This document shows positions 1-33,427 of a stretch of 64,000 bases of DNA, piece by piece. Origin of the DNA: Megaleporinus macrocephalus (lineage: Eukaryota > Chordata > Actinopteri > Characiformes > Anostomidae); contig CM038704.1 of assembly GCA_021613375.1 (NCBI GenBank), forward strand, positions 8,156,091-8,220,090. Direction: 5' to 3'. The notes under the pieces are model-generated. The model made no database searches. It saw only the letters and a list, made by a program, of their open reading frames with translations, and was not told the origin of the DNA. The position numbers were made by a program, and so were the translations under genes. The first letter of the stretch is position 1; each line of letters begins with the position of its first letter.

Positions 1-99
1 TGGACGCACATCCTGTTTTAGATGCAGCCACTGACACCATGTATAAAACATTACTTCATTTACAGAGGATTCCTCCACGCTGCACTGTGAGAGGGAGAA

Positions 100-1141
100 T
101 TAGCTAATGAGGTCCTTTAACCTGAGATTATTATTATTATAGCTCTTAATAAAGGCTAAATATTAACAACAATAATATTTTAATTTTAAGTTTTTCATAA
201 AACATTCCATTTTAATGTGCACTTCATGTTTGTATATGACATTATTTAACTTTTGCTTATTCTTCTTCTTCTTCTTATTATTATTATTATAAATCTTTAA
301 AAAAGGCTAACACCATGTTAACACCAGTAATATTTATGTTAATTATTTCATAATTTCATGTTCTTTTCTTAACTACTACAAGCAACACAAAAAACTATAG
401 CACTGAGTACTTGTAACTTTACCCAGTTATAACTTTTAATACTATTTACTATGTTTTAATATTATACTTGTAAGTATATTTTACTTAACTTTTATATTAG
501 GTGAGCTTTATTTCTTCAGGAAAATGTGGACACACAAAAGTGGACAAAAAAAGAAAGAAAATCCATTATTGTAGTTTGGGTTTCTGTTGTACGCAGAAAA
601 TTTTAATTTAATATAAGCAATTAAGATAAACACTTAAGATTACCCGCCATTTCTGCACATTTTAATTTAATGATTTAACATATTTAACTTATTATTATTA
701 CTATTATTAGTGTTATAAATCTTAAAAATGCTCAATATTGGGACATATTATTCAGTCATTTCTATAAATTACTCAGTAACTACTATAAGCGATGTAAGAA
801 ACTATAGCACTTGTATCTTTACCCAGTTATAACTTCCTACAGAGAAAAAACAACTTTTAAGTCCATTTTTAAACTTTTGTTTTATGATGTGAGCTTAATA
901 TGTTCAGGAAAATTGGAAAGAGAAGGAAAAAGAAGGAAAACCCGTAAATGTAATTTGGATTATACGTTGAAGCTTTAGTATTTTTTCTTTTAAAGGCAGC
1001 AAAATTAAATTTAATATAAGCCTTTAAGATAAAAACCTGAGATTAGTCACCATTTCTGTACATTTTAATTTAGTTTTTAATAAAGGTCTTTATATTTATG
1101 TTTACTTCCTGTTTGTAAATGAGATGATTTCACTGATTAAC

Positions 1142-1219
<78 letters not shown>

Positions 1220-1580
1220 GTTATGAATCTTTAAAAATGCTAATTATTAACAGCAGTAAGGACGTATTAATTAGTAATTTCTTTAAATTATTCAGTAACT
1301 ACGATAAGCAATGTAAGAAACTACTTTTAAAGATAAAAATACTTTTATCTTTACCCAGTTGTAACTTCCTACAGAGAAAAAACAACTTTTAAACAACTTT
1401 TAAGTCCAAGTATTTGTTTAAGGTGAGCTCAATAACTTCAGAAATTTGTTTACAAGTGGAGCAAAAAGAAAGAAATGAAACCCATGGGTGTAATTTAAAT
1501 TATTTAAGTTGAAGTTTTAGTACTTTTTCTTGTAAACACAGCAAAATATAATATTCTTTTTAAATTCTGTGTATTTTAAG
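100..1580. repeat. degenerate large tandem repeat, about 3 units, AT-rich
   Basis: The same blocks recur in order about every 430-520 bases. One block contains a 'tttacccagttataactt'-like core at about 415, 825 and 1355. Another, 'ccatttctg(c/t)acatttt', occurs at about 647 and 1050. A third ends in 'acagagaaaaaacaactttt' at about 838 and 1370. Copies differ by substitutions and small indels, so the array is old. No reading frame is preserved and no known element was recognised. Confidence 0.6.
1142..1219. repeat. (ATT)n microsatellite
   Basis: A pure ATT run of about 26 units lies inside the third unit of the AT-rich tandem repeat. Confidence 0.95.
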
Positions 1581-2009
1581 TTTGTTTTTTTTTCTAAAAA
1601 TTCATATCAGTGTTCCCTTCATGTTTGTAAATGATGGTAAAATAGTAGCAGATCTGAATATAAGCGTTCTTAGAGGTTAAAGATGGACGTTCGGTTCTAT
1701 TGACCACCACTGTGAACGATTCTGACTTGGCATAAACAGAGCATTTCACACCAACCCACTCTGAATTAATTCCATTTTAAGGAGTTTGATAGAATTCTGA
1801 AAATTCTTTTTTCTGAAATTTGGTGGAATTTAGAAAATGTGGTGGAATACCCTTTTTATGGAATTTGGTGGAATTTCCTTTTCTAAAATTGAACGGAATT
1901 CTGAAAATTTGGTGGGGATTTTATATTGTCATCTTTTTTCCGCATGTCGTGCCCACTTGTTTAGTTTTTCTTCACTAAGATCTGGCTGCAACAAAAACTC
2001 TGGACGAGT

Positions 2010-2120
2010 GCACTGATTGGCTGCCTGGCTTTTCTAATTTGCATACAGCTATTATCAGATTTCTAACAGTGTAGCTGTTTATATAAAGCGCACAGGAGCA
2101 GCTGATCAGCATCACAGGGC
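2010..2120 (+). promoter_or_regulatory. promoter-like cluster: ATTGG, octamer, TATA
   Basis: An inverted CCAAT box (ATTGG, 2016-2020), an exact octamer ATTTGCAT (2037-2044) and a TATA box TATATAAA (2080-2087) occur in this order with about 35 bases between octamer and TATA. That is the arrangement of POU/Oct-dependent vertebrate promoters such as histone H2B or immunoglobulin V genes. A start site would fall near 2115. No convincing coding exon follows: the 73 and 68 codon frames at 2353-2627 resemble nothing I know and show no signal peptide followed by a splice donor. Function is inferred from the motifs only. Confidence 0.35.
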
Positions 2121-3297
2121 CGCCAGTACGCAGCGGGTTCTATTTCAAGGTCTTATAATTAGCGGACACTGAAACTCTTTCATCAAGTTCATTCTCATCC
2201 TATCAGTCTGATCTCAGACTGAGATCTCATTCAGACTCCCAGCTGCAGACTCCCAGAGGAGAGTGACACATACTCACATTTTTCACCATCATTTTTCGTT
2301 TTATAAGTTAAAGTGAAGTTTTTTCAGACTGTGTTTCAGGCCTGAAGCACTTATGACACATATCCTGGAAATTACTCACTGCAGAGTTTTCTCTCTTTCT
2401 CTCTCAGCCCCAATTTTTTTGTGGGTTTTGTCTTTTTCCTCCACGGCGGTGGTCCCGTCAGATGTTATTATGTGCTCAGGTCTCCCCCTGGTGGCAGCGG
2501 CTCCTACTGCAGCACTAATGAGGTGTGGAACCTCAGACAGAACGTCCTTTGTGTTTTCCACGCAGAGAAATTAGACGAGAAGGTCAGCAGTTCAGTCACA
2601 TGCAATAATGAACAACCGCAGCACTGAACACATCTCTGCCCGCAGTGCAGCGCTCCATCATTCCATCATTCCACACAGGACGGCTTCATCCCGGGGCCGT
2701 AATTACACGCGGTACAACTTTAAATGTCTTCTGTTGCTCCGGAAAAGTTCCCGAAAGAAAAGAACTCCTTATCATTTAAACATGGAACACGTTCAGCAGT
2801 GAAACAATATCTCAGAAAATCAGAAATCAGGCTTTAGTGGGAGAAGCTTAATTAGTGACGCATATTTAGACTGTATCAGATAATATTCAGATTAATATTA
2901 TTAATAGTGAATAAGTAAGCACTGAAGTCAGCAGTAATGAAGGAAATACGTTAACATTGAATTACCATTAATAAAGTTGATTTAGCACAAATAAAGTTAG
3001 CATTAATAATAAGTAAGCACTAATAAAGTGAGCATTAATAATAAGTTTAACTAAGTTAGCATTAATAAGTATTAATAAAGTGAGCATTAATAACAAGTTT
3101 AACTAAGTTAGCATTAATTAAGCTAATAAGAATTAATAACACTAGCATTAATAAGCACTAATGAAGTTATCACTAAGTGCTAATAAAGTAAGCACTGTTA
3201 GCTTTATTAAATTTAATAAGTAACAGTTAATAACATTAAGTTAAATTATTAAATTAATAATTCAGTATTAGTAAGTTATCAGCTTGTGTTTTTTTTT
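2120..3297. other. no gene recognised; moderately complex DNA then AT-rich short repeats
   Basis: 2120-2800 is of mixed composition with short open frames on both strands, none resembling a known protein. 2930-3250 consists of degenerate short direct repeats built on 'gcattaata' and 'agtaagcac' words, probably slipped low-complexity sequence. Confidence 0.5.
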
Positions 3298-4412
3298 CGT
3301 CCAAAGAGAATCTGTAGGTGTGAAGGAGTTCCAGGTGAGGAGTCTGTGAGTTGATATGAAGGAGGAGAGAATCTGTAGGTGTGAAGGAGTTCCAGGTGAG
3401 GAGTCTGTGTGTTGATATGAAGGAGGAGAGAATCTGTAGGTGTGAAGGAGTTCCAGGTGAGGAGTCTGTGTGTTGATATGAAGGAGGAGAGAATCTGTAG
3501 GTGTGAAGGAGTTCCAGGTGAGGAGTCTGTGAGTTGATATGAAGGAGGAGAGAATCTGTAGGTGTGAAGGAGTTCCAGGTGAGGAGTCTGTGAGTTGATA
3601 TGAAGGAGGAGAGAATCTGTAGGTGTGAAGGAGTTCCAGGTGAGGAGTCTGTGAGTTGATATGAAGGAGGAGAGAATCTGTAGGTGTGAAGGAGTTCCAG
3701 GTGAGGAGTCTGTGTTGATATGAAGGAGGAGAGAATCTGTAGGTGTGAAGGAGTTCCAGGTGAGGAGTCTGTGAGTTGATATGAAGGAGGAGAGAATCTG
3801 TAGGTGTGAAGGAGTTCCAGGTGAGGAGTCTGTGTGTTGATATGAAGGAGGAGAGAATCTGTAGGTGTGAAGGAGTTCCAGGTGAGGAGTCTGTGTGTTG
3901 ATATGAAGGAGGAGAGAATCTGTAGGTGTGAAGGAGTTCCAGGTGAGGAGTCTGTGTTGATATGAAGGAGGAGAGAATCTGTAGGTGTGAAGGAGTTCCA
4001 GGTGAGGAGTCTGTGTGTTGATATGAAGGAGGAGAGAATCTGTAGGTGTGAAGGAGTTCCAGGTGAGGAGTCTGTGAGTTGATATGAAGGAGGAGAGAAT
4101 CTGTAGGTGTGAAGGAGTTCCAGGTGAGGAGTCTGTGAGTTGATATGAAGGAGGAGAGAATCTGTAGGTGTGAAGGAGTTCCAGGTGAGGAGTCTGTGTG
4201 TTGATATGAAGGAGGAGAGAATCTGTAGGTGTGAAGGAGTTCCAGGTGAGGAGTCTGTGTGTTGATATGAAGGAGGAGAGAATCTGTAGGTGTGAAGGAG
4301 TTCCAGGTGAGGAGTCTGTGAGTTGATATGAAGGAGGAGAGAATCTGTAGGTGTGAAGGAGTTCCAGGTGAGGAGTCTGTGTGTTGATATGAAGGAGGAG
4401 AGAATCTGTACA
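3298..4412. repeat. 61-bp minisatellite, about 18 units
   Basis: Units are nearly identical. Landmark words are 'gttgatatgaaggaggagag', then 'aatctgtaggtgtgaagg', then 'agttccaggtgaggagtct'. The usual period is 61; at least two or three units lack 4 bases (57 bp). Because 61 leaves a remainder of 1 on division by 3, the minus-strand frame rotates through all three phases. All three lack stops, giving a spurious 399-codon open frame (4453-3254). Each unit has a perfect-looking splice-donor word, CCAGGTGAGG, on the plus strand. Low divergence suggests recent expansion or homogenisation. Confidence 0.95.
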
Positions 4413-4504
4413 GTGTTACGTTTATTCATCATTTTAAAAACCGCCAGAGACAATCAAAATATAAATACACCTCTCCCCCAAACACGACACAGACCGCCCA
4501 CAAC

Positions 4505-4531
4505 AGCACAACACACACACACACACACACA

Positions 4532-4574
<43 letters not shown>

Positions 4575-6208
4575 GCAGCAAATTACCCCGACACACTCAC
4601 AGCAAATTACCCCGACACTCACACACACTCGCAGCAAATTACCCCCGACACACACACACTCGCAGCAAATTACCCCGACACTCACACACACTCGCAGCAA
4701 ATTACCCCCAACACTCACACACACAAAGAGCAAATTACCCCGACACATTCACACACACAAAGAGCAAATTACCCCGACACACTCACACACACTCGCAGCA
4801 AATTACCCCCCAACACACACACACTCGCAGCAAATTACCCCCCAACACACACACACACACACTCGCAGCAAATTACCCCCGACACACACACACTCGCAGC
4901 AAATTACCCCCAACACTCACACACACAAAGAGCAAATTACCCCGACACACACACACACACAAAGAGCAAATTACCCCGACACACTCACACACACTCGCAG
5001 CAAATTACCCCCCAACACACACACACTCGCAGCAAATTACCCCCGACACACACACACTCGCAGCAAATTACCCCCCAACACACACACACACACACTCGCA
5101 GCAAATTACCCCGACACTCACACACACTCGCAGCAAATTACCCCGACACTCACACACACTCGCAGCAAATTACCCCGACACACACACAGTCGCAGCAAAT
5201 TACCCCAACACTCACACACACAAAGAGCAAATTACCCCGACACACACACACACACTCGCAGCAAATTACCCCCCAACACACACACACTTGCAGCAAATTA
5301 CCCCCGACACACACACACTCGCAGCAAATTACCCCAACACTCACACACACTCGCAGCAAATTACCCCCGACACTCACACACACTCGCAGCAAATTACCCC
5401 CGACACTCACACACACTCGCAGCAAATTACCCCCAACACTCACACACACTCGCAGCAAATTACCCCCGACACTCACACACACTCGCAGCAAATTACCCCC
5501 GACACTCACACACACTCGCAGCAAATTACCCCCAACACTCACACACACTCGCAGCAAATTACCCCGACACACTCACACACACTCGCAGCAAATTACCCCC
5601 GACACTCACACACACTCGCAGCAAATTACCCCCAACACTCACACACACTCGCAGCAAATTACCCCCGACACTCACACACACTCGCAGCAAATTACCCCCG
5701 ACACACACACACTCGCAGCAAATTACCCCAACACTCACACACACTCGCAGCAAATTACCCCCGACACTCACACACTCGCAGCAAATTACCCCCGACACAC
5801 ACACACTCGCAGCAAATTACCCCAACACTCACACACACTCGCAGCAAATTACCCCCGACACTCACACACTCGCAGCAAATTACCCCAACACTCACACACA
5901 CAAAGAGCAAATTACCCCGACACACTCACACACACTCACAGCAAATTACCCCCCAACACACACACACACACACACACTTGCAGCAAATTACCCCCCCGAC
6001 ACTCACACACACTCGCAGCAAATTACCCCCCCCGACACTCACACTCGCAGCAAATTACCCCCTGACACACACACACACACTCGCAGCAAATTACCCCCCG
6101 CCACACACACACACACACACACTCGCAGCAAATTACCCCCCGACACACACACACACACACTCGCAGCAAATTACCCCCCGACTCACACACACACTCGCAG
6201 CAAATTAC

Positions 6209-6239
<31 letters not shown>

Positions 6240-6350
6240 CACTCGCAGCAAATTACCCCCCAACACTCACACACACTCGCAGCAAATTACCCCCCAACAC
6301 TCACACACACTCGCAGCAAATTACCCCCGACACTCACACACACTCGCACC
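4505..6350. repeat. compound CA-rich minisatellite, about 55 units
   Basis: It opens with a pure CA run, then alternates short (CA)n blocks with a fixed core, GCAGCAAATTACCCC, at a period of roughly 28-45 bases that varies with the CA length. A variant core reading AAAGAGCAAATTACCCC recurs at intervals, suggesting higher-order copying. The long plus-strand frames across it are rich in T, H, S and Q only and are artefacts. The other strand carries one G4 run per unit. Confidence 0.95.
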
Positions 6351-6354
6351 TCTG

Positions 6355-7150
6355 AATTCAGAGCAGGATCCCTGCGCAGACCACAGATCCAACAGGCATT
6401 AAGCCAGAGACTTCTGATCCAGGATCAGCTGTAAGGTCTATGTAAATGTATTCACTGGGGCATGAAAAGCAACACCTGACTCAGGATCAGCACCTATCCT
6501 GTGGCTCTGGATTTGGGCTTTAATCACAATTTCAATGAGCTGCAATTATCCAATCACAGTAGCTGTCATTCTAATGATATCTGTAATTCAGCTCTGAGCT
6601 TTAATTACAGAAACCGTACCTGATACTTCTCAGACTTCAGCCTGACACATTCAGCATTCACACCTCACAAAAACACAGAGCCGGACGTCTTGATGTAAAA
6701 AAAAAAAAAAGGTTGGAGATGAATGTATGGAAAATATCCGCATTACTGTCTTAATGTTAGTCAGAAAAATCACAGTCTGACATTTTCTCCCAGTCGTTTG
6801 GCTCTAGCTGTGAGTGTACAATCCTTAATGCAGTATAACTGAACTAAATCTATAATCTGAGTAATGATACTGTGTTATTGATCCACCTGCCCTGTTAGAT
6901 TAATAGTTACAGTAATATTGACGAGGCCGCTCAAAAGTGAGGAATCACTGTGCATGTAGTTTAATATAAGCAGATAATCGTATACAGTGAGCTGTAAAAA
7001 TGAATAACAAACAAATATATATGTCCATAATTTGAAACAGGGTTCAGTCCAGTGTTTAGAGAGCGAGTGTGTTCAAGAATAATCTTTGTGCTTATATCTG
7101 CTCTAAAAGGTATATTCTAAAATGACAGCATGAAGTGACATGTCCTGTGA
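6355..7150. other. unique-looking intergenic DNA, no gene seen
   Basis: No open frame of note and no splice-bounded exon recognised. A 14-base A run lies near 6697. Confidence 0.5.
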
Positions 7151-7153
7151 CAG

Positions 7154-7157
<4 letters not shown>

Positions 7158-7236
<79 letters not shown>

Positions 7237-7369
7237 TAAATGTATTTATTATTACAGCTTTTTAAAAAATATTTTCATCTGGCTTCAAAAAATAAAATTT
7301 GGTACCAAAATACTCCAAACAGAGATTAACATCTGACACTGTTGTCAGCCGCACCGTATAACTCAACAG

Positions 7370-7418
<49 letters not shown>
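7158..7418. repeat. two (TA)n tracts
   Basis: Pure TA runs at about 7158-7230 and 7374-7417 flank an AT-rich spacer of about 140 bases. Confidence 0.95.
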
Positions 7419-7421
<3 letters not shown>

Positions 7422-9560
7422 CAGTGATTCCACACCTTTGAGTGGTTGTGCACAGTCATGTGCAGAAGTTTAAACGCCCCAGGTTAAAATACATCAGCAC
7501 ATCCTCCACAGAGAACGAGAATTGGGGATTTGGAGCCCCCTCTGGTGGACAGATGTAACTGCACTTCGGAGCCCTTCCCCAAGCGGATGAACTGACTCAA
7601 GGAATTTAGAGAGAACTCACTCAAAACTGCACAAAAGACCCAAACATAAAGTCTGATCTTCTTTCTGAGTCTGTGTGTGATGTTAATACGTAAAGATCTA
7701 TGATGTGGTGTGAAAAACCTGTAATCTGTAAAAATGGCTTCTGAGTAATAACACTTCTTTTCATTGTAACCAACAGATCTTACACAGTGCAGCTTCAACA
7801 TATGGATACAATTATTTTAAAAATAAATCATTTGTTTTATTTTTTTCCTGATGTTAAATTCAGTAAACAAACAATAATTGTGCATTAAAAGTTGGTGCTC
7901 TGTGGAGGATGTGTTCACATATTTACTCTTGGAAGCCTATTTGTTACATTTGCTGATGTCTGTATGTCTAAATTCAGCTACCAGTTCAGGTCTGTGCTGC
8001 TGTCATTAACTGCAGAACGAACCTCCTATTAAATCCCACTGTTGAGGGGGTTGTATGCCAAAATCTACAATTACTGTAAAAAAAACAACAACAAAAAAAC
8101 AAACAAAAAAAAAACAGCAGTTACAACAAAGCAGGACTTCCCAGATTAAGCAGTCAGATGACACAACATGGATAAAACAGAACAATGATACACTGAAGAG
8201 AAAGAGAAAAGAGTTTTCTGCCATCAATCCAGTTCTGGAGCGAATCCTCAGTCAGCGCACATTACTGTTCTCCACAGAACGCATTAAAGAGCAAATATCA
8301 TTTTTTAAAAATCACTGTTTCTGTGATGTCACAAGATCTTATTTACATGTTGCTGCTGTTGGGGGAAGAAACCTGCTCCTGTCGTTTCTCTGGTTTTGAC
8401 ATAATATGTAAAACTGCCTGTTACCCTTGACACCACCACCAATAACTGGTAAGTCTGGTTACCTTGACTTACATGGAAAGCATGTTTTCTCTTCTCCTGT
8501 AAAGGTATCATTTCGGTAATACAAGATACAGGTTTTGTCCCGACAGCAGTTTAGCTCTGCTCACGTGTACTGAAGCTGTAAGCAGTGTATTTCTAACAGC
8601 CAATCAGAATAGAGCTGATGTATATGCATATATTTCCAAACGCTCTAACAGACACAGTAACGAAAGCAGCGAGAGCTTGACTTGTTGTGGTGCATGAATG
8701 CACATTAATGTAACAGTGCATGGACGATATGGGCCCTTTAAAGTGTGGCAGAGCCAAAACATGGACTGTCTGAGGATCCAGTCTGGGGTCAAGTTGCACC
8801 GTTGCTAGTGTTGACGTTAGGGTTTACTAAGTTAATTACTAAATCCCAATGGTCTGCACCACAAACTGGTTAGAACGCTGAGCTTAACAGGTACTAATTA
8901 TCCACACCCCACTGAAACCAAACAGCAGAAACCAAACAGAGACCACAGAGAAACAGAGGAAGACCCAAAACATGATGCTTACAACTAAACACTCTATGCT
9001 GTGATTTTACTCATAGCTGGTTTTAATATTGATGAGACTGTATGAATCTATGACCCACAGTTCCCACTCAGTGAGACTCAGCAGCTGCTAAACGTTTATA
9101 AAATGCTGTAGACCAAGTCTCGGAGAACTCTGTTTGATGTAGATCAGTGTGAACACGTCACTCTCTTCGGTACTAGATATTATCTCCTATTAAAAAAGGG
9201 TTGCTTGGTCTTCTAAACTGATTCTGATCACATTATTATCATATTATCATATTGTTCCTAGTCCAGACATGACTTTGAGTGACTTTCTTGGTGCAACCAA
9301 ATTTAGTAAAAGGACAGTCTGAAGCAGTCTGAAGGACCTAGTAAAGACTTAACATACAACAAAGCCAGTGCAATCCAGTCCTGGACTGAGGGGCTCTGGA
9401 ATTTCCAGGGGGGATTTTTTCTTTCCACAGCGGAACGAGCAGCTTCTTCATTTGTGCCGTACGGTTACCATTTAACCCTGCAGCTCTCAGTGAAATCCAG
9501 TCAGCAAGGTTAGGTTGTTCCAGTGAAGCCCTGCTGAGGAACCAGCCTGCATCTGGAGCG
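7419..9560. other. interspersed-repeat-like DNA downstream of ergic3; no gene supported
   Basis: Open frames of 60-114 codons at 7484-7801 and 8006-8399 are low-complexity or unrecognised and lack splice or coding signals. The 3' end of the ergic3 transcript should lie within this stretch. A possible minus-strand polyadenylation signal ATTAAA is seen at about 9023-9028, roughly 690 bases past the stop codon; this is tentative. Confidence 0.4.
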
Positions 9561-9703
9561 AGGAGCCACACTCACACACACACACACACACTCAAACACT
9601 CACTCACACTCACGCACACAGCTGGATTCTTCCATTAGAGTAGATTGGGGTTCCTGCCGACTGTAACGCTCCACAAAATGTTCATAGTGGTGACAAAGAC
9701 GTG

Positions 9704-30495
<20,792 letters not shown>

Positions 30496-30700
30496 CTTCC
30501 CTCTCTGTGCGAGTGAACCGGCGATACTTCCCGTACGTAGCGGATACGAGGGAGGCGCGTCGGCCAATCAGAAAAGACCGCGTCGGAGACTGTAGATCTG
30601 TATACCATCCGCACAACACAGGCTTATACCGGAACCGCGTTGGAGATTGTGTGTTGTAGATCTGCGATGCAAACCTCATGCTGAAATATTCAAAATATTC
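30496..30700 (-). promoter_or_regulatory. ergic3: ergic3 promoter / 5' UTR region
   Basis: CpG-containing sequence directly upstream of the start codon, with two diverged direct repeats 'cgcgt(c/t)ggaga' (about 30578 and 30636). No TATA box at a fitting distance. The start site is not resolvable by eye. Confidence 0.45.
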
Positions 30701-30971
30701 ACAAACGTGCAAAAAGGAAAGAAGAAACTGATTTTCGGATTTTTTTTATTATTTTATTTTTTATACAGGATATTTTTATACATAATATATATATATATAT
30801 TAACTCAAAATATAGAATTATCTTGAAACAGTTTTGCATGTTACATTAAAATCATAACATTATGCTTGAAGAAGTACGTAAACGTTTTTAGAATGCAAGT
30901 CAAAAATTATTAAAATCATTATTATTATTTTCTAAAAATAAGTCATGATTAGCTTTTAATACTATACTTTC

Positions 30972-32216
30972 CTATATGGACAAAAGTTTTTGGACCCACC
31001 TCTTAATCCCTGAATATGGGGGTTTCATTCAAATCCCATTGCTACAGGTGTATGAAAACAAGCAGCTAACCATGCAGTCTGCCTTTATAAACATTAGTGA
31101 TTAGTGATCCGACCCTTCCTCTCTCAGGAGGCCTCCCAGGTGCTCGTCCAGTCTCTTGTCATTTCAAGGCTGGACTACTGCAACTCACTCCTGGCTGGTC
31201 TTCCTCTGCAGGCCATCAGGCCCTTACAACTGATCCAGAATGCAGCAGCACGGCTCGTCTTCAATCTTCCCAAGTTCACTCATGTCACACCACTGCTGCG
31301 CTCCCTTCACTGGCTTCCTGTAGCTGCTCGCATTCAGTTTAAAGTTCTGATGCCTACAAAGCCAAGAATGGACCAGCTCCTCCTGACCTTATGGCAATGG
31401 TCAAAAGTCGAACCGCACCTCGAGCCCTTCGGGCTTCAAGTACGGCTCGGCTTGACCCGCCATCACTTAAGATTCATGGAAGACACGCAACAAAACGCTT
31501 CTCTGTACTGGCACCCAGAACTCTCTCGCGGTCTTCAAACGCAGACTGAAGACCACCATCTCTTTGTAAAGCACTTATAATCACTAATATACTAAAGTAT
31601 GGTATAAACTGTAATTGCACTTTATCTTCTAGGAGCACTGGCTAAGTATTGCACTTGTACTGTATGTAGTCTTGTATTTGTTCTCTTCTCTGTAGGTGTT
31701 CCAGTCTTGCTAGGTATTGCATTGTCTTTTTTCTAGGTATCAGCACTGGCCCTGTGTTTATGGCATTGTTTGAGTATAGAGTGGTTTGGACTTAATCCTG
31801 TTGTACTAGATAGAGATTCATACTCTAACCAACACTAAGCACTTTTGTAAGTCGCTCTGGATAAGAGCGTCTGCTAAATGCCGTAAATGTAAAATGTAAA
31901 TGTACATGATAGAATATAGAGTCATTCTAAAGAGCTTACTGAATACCAGTGTCCTACTGTAATAGGATGCCCCCGTTGGAACAAGTCAGTTGGTGAAATT
32001 TTTTTTTTTCCACCATCAGCTGTAAGGGTAGTATTGAAAAGTGGGAGTGTTTAGGAATCACAGCAACACAGTCACGAAGTGTCAGAAGTGCTGAGGAGCG
32101 TAAAAGTCTCCAATGCTCTACTGATCAGTAGCTGTAATAGATTGAATGGATCTTCTATAGAAGTGTTGTAGATTTTACTCTATGACCATGGGCATTTTTC
32201 ATCAAGGACTAAATAC
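30972..32216 (+). mobile_element. Tc1-like element remnant split by an L2-like LINE
   Basis: Terminal sequence 'tatatggacaaaagttttt' at about 30976 is followed by typical 5' Tc1 sequence to about 31097. The same element resumes after the LINE at about 31913 with 'tctaaagagcttactgaata' and the helix-turn-helix coding region near 31960-32120. It has many frameshifts and is inactive. Confidence 0.65.
31098..31912 (+). mobile_element. L2-like LINE 3' fragment, truncated reverse transcriptase
   Basis: The frame at 31104-31580 reads QVLVQSLVISRLDYCNSLLA and NAAARLVFNLPKFTHVTPLL, then LHWLPVAARIQFKVL. This is the C-terminal segment that follows the reverse transcriptase in fish L2/CR1 elements. The 3' end has 'cgctctggataagagcgtct' and a GTAAAT-rich tail, as in L2 families. 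It is 5'-truncated and frameshifted, and sits inside a Tc1 copy. Confidence 0.8.
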
Positions 32217-32274
32217 TCTATGGACAATAGTATTGGAACGTAACTCTTAATCACTGAATTCAAGTGCTTCATTG

Positions 32275-33427
32275 GCAGATACCAACAGACTTAATAAACT
32301 GATCCGCAGAGCCAGTGATGTTGTGGGTGTGGAGCTGGACTCGCTGACGGCAGTGTCTGAGAGGAGGACGCTGTCTAAGCTGCAGGCCATCATGGATAAT
32401 GGCTCCCACCCTCTTTATCACACAGTGATGAGACACAGGAGCACATTCAGTACGAGACTCATTCAACCAACATGCACTACAGAACGCCACAGGAGGTCAT
32501 TCCTACCATCAGACTTTATAACTCCTCTCTTAACGTACAACACCTTTCACATGTACAGTAATAACAATAGAACAATAATTTAATTAAGTACAACAACTCA
32601 AATGTGCAATCACTTCTTACTTCTAAACTCTTACTGTATACAGGATATCTGTACTTATTATTATTGCCACAGTCACTTTACATTTATTTGTCTATTATAT
32701 TATAAGACTTATATATGTGCCACAGTCACTTTGTATTTTATTCTATTATATTATAAGACTTTATATATGTGCCACAGTCACTTTAGATTTTATTCTTCTA
32801 TTATATTATAAGACTTTATATATGTGCCACAGTCACTTTATATTTTATTCTTCTATTATATTATAAGATTTATATATATGTGCCACAGTCACTTTATATT
32901 TTATTCTTCTATTGTATTATAAGACTTTATATATGTGCCACAGTCACTTTATATTTTATTCTTCTATTGTATTATAAGACTTTATATATGTGCCACAGTC
33001 ACTTTATATTTTATTCTTCTATGGTATTATAAGACTTTATATATGTGCCACAGTCACTTTATATTTTATTCTTCTATTGTATTATCAGATTTATTTATGT
33101 GCCACAGTCACTTTATATTTTATTCTTCTATTGTATTATCAGATTTATTTATGTGCCACAGTCACTTTATATTTTATTCTTCTATTGTATTATAAGACTT
33201 ATATATGTGCCACAGTCACTTTATATTTTATTCTTCTATTGTATTATAAGACTTATATATGTGCCACAGTCACTTTATATTTTATTCTTCTATTGTATTA
33301 TAACTTTATATATGTGCCACACTACAAATTTCTTTTATGTTGTAAATTATTATTAGAGTGTTTATTCTTCTACATGTAAAAACTGCAATTTCCCCCTGGG
33401 ATCAATAAAGTATTTCTGATTCTGATT
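32275..33427 (+). mobile_element. Rex1/CR1-like LINE 3' fragment with repeated 3' UTR
   Basis: The frame at 32275-32583 reads TNRLNKLIRRASDVVGVELD and continues to RRSFLPSDFITPL, the end of a Rex1/CR1-clade reverse transcriptase ORF. The 3' end 'ccccctgggatcaataaagt' with 'tctgattctgatt' is the typical tail. The 5' truncation starts at the same residues that end the LINE piece at 54778-55030. It is inserted in a Tc1 copy. Confidence 0.8.
32655..33325 (+). repeat. about 55-bp tandem repeat within the LINE 3' UTR
   Basis: Around 11-12 units of 'tatatgtgccacagtcactt' plus 'tatattttattcttctattg'. Unit length is mostly 55, with small indels. The repeat lies wholly between the LINE stop codon region and its 3' tail. 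Confidence 0.92.

Noticed and set aside
3298..4412. regularly spaced repeats considered as a CRISPR-like array
   Set aside because: There are no unique spacers; units are contiguous copies in a vertebrate genome.
3254..4453. 399-codon open frame on the minus strand
   Set aside because: It is the 61-bp minisatellite read through all three phases, with no recognisable protein or splice context.
4353..6355. 570- and 355-codon Thr/His/Ser-rich frames on the plus strand
   Set aside because: They run through the CA-rich array; composition is dictated by CACACA and the fixed core.
7484..7801. 105-codon frame on the minus strand
   Set aside because: No family resemblance, no splice-bounded exon, and it lies among interspersed repeats.
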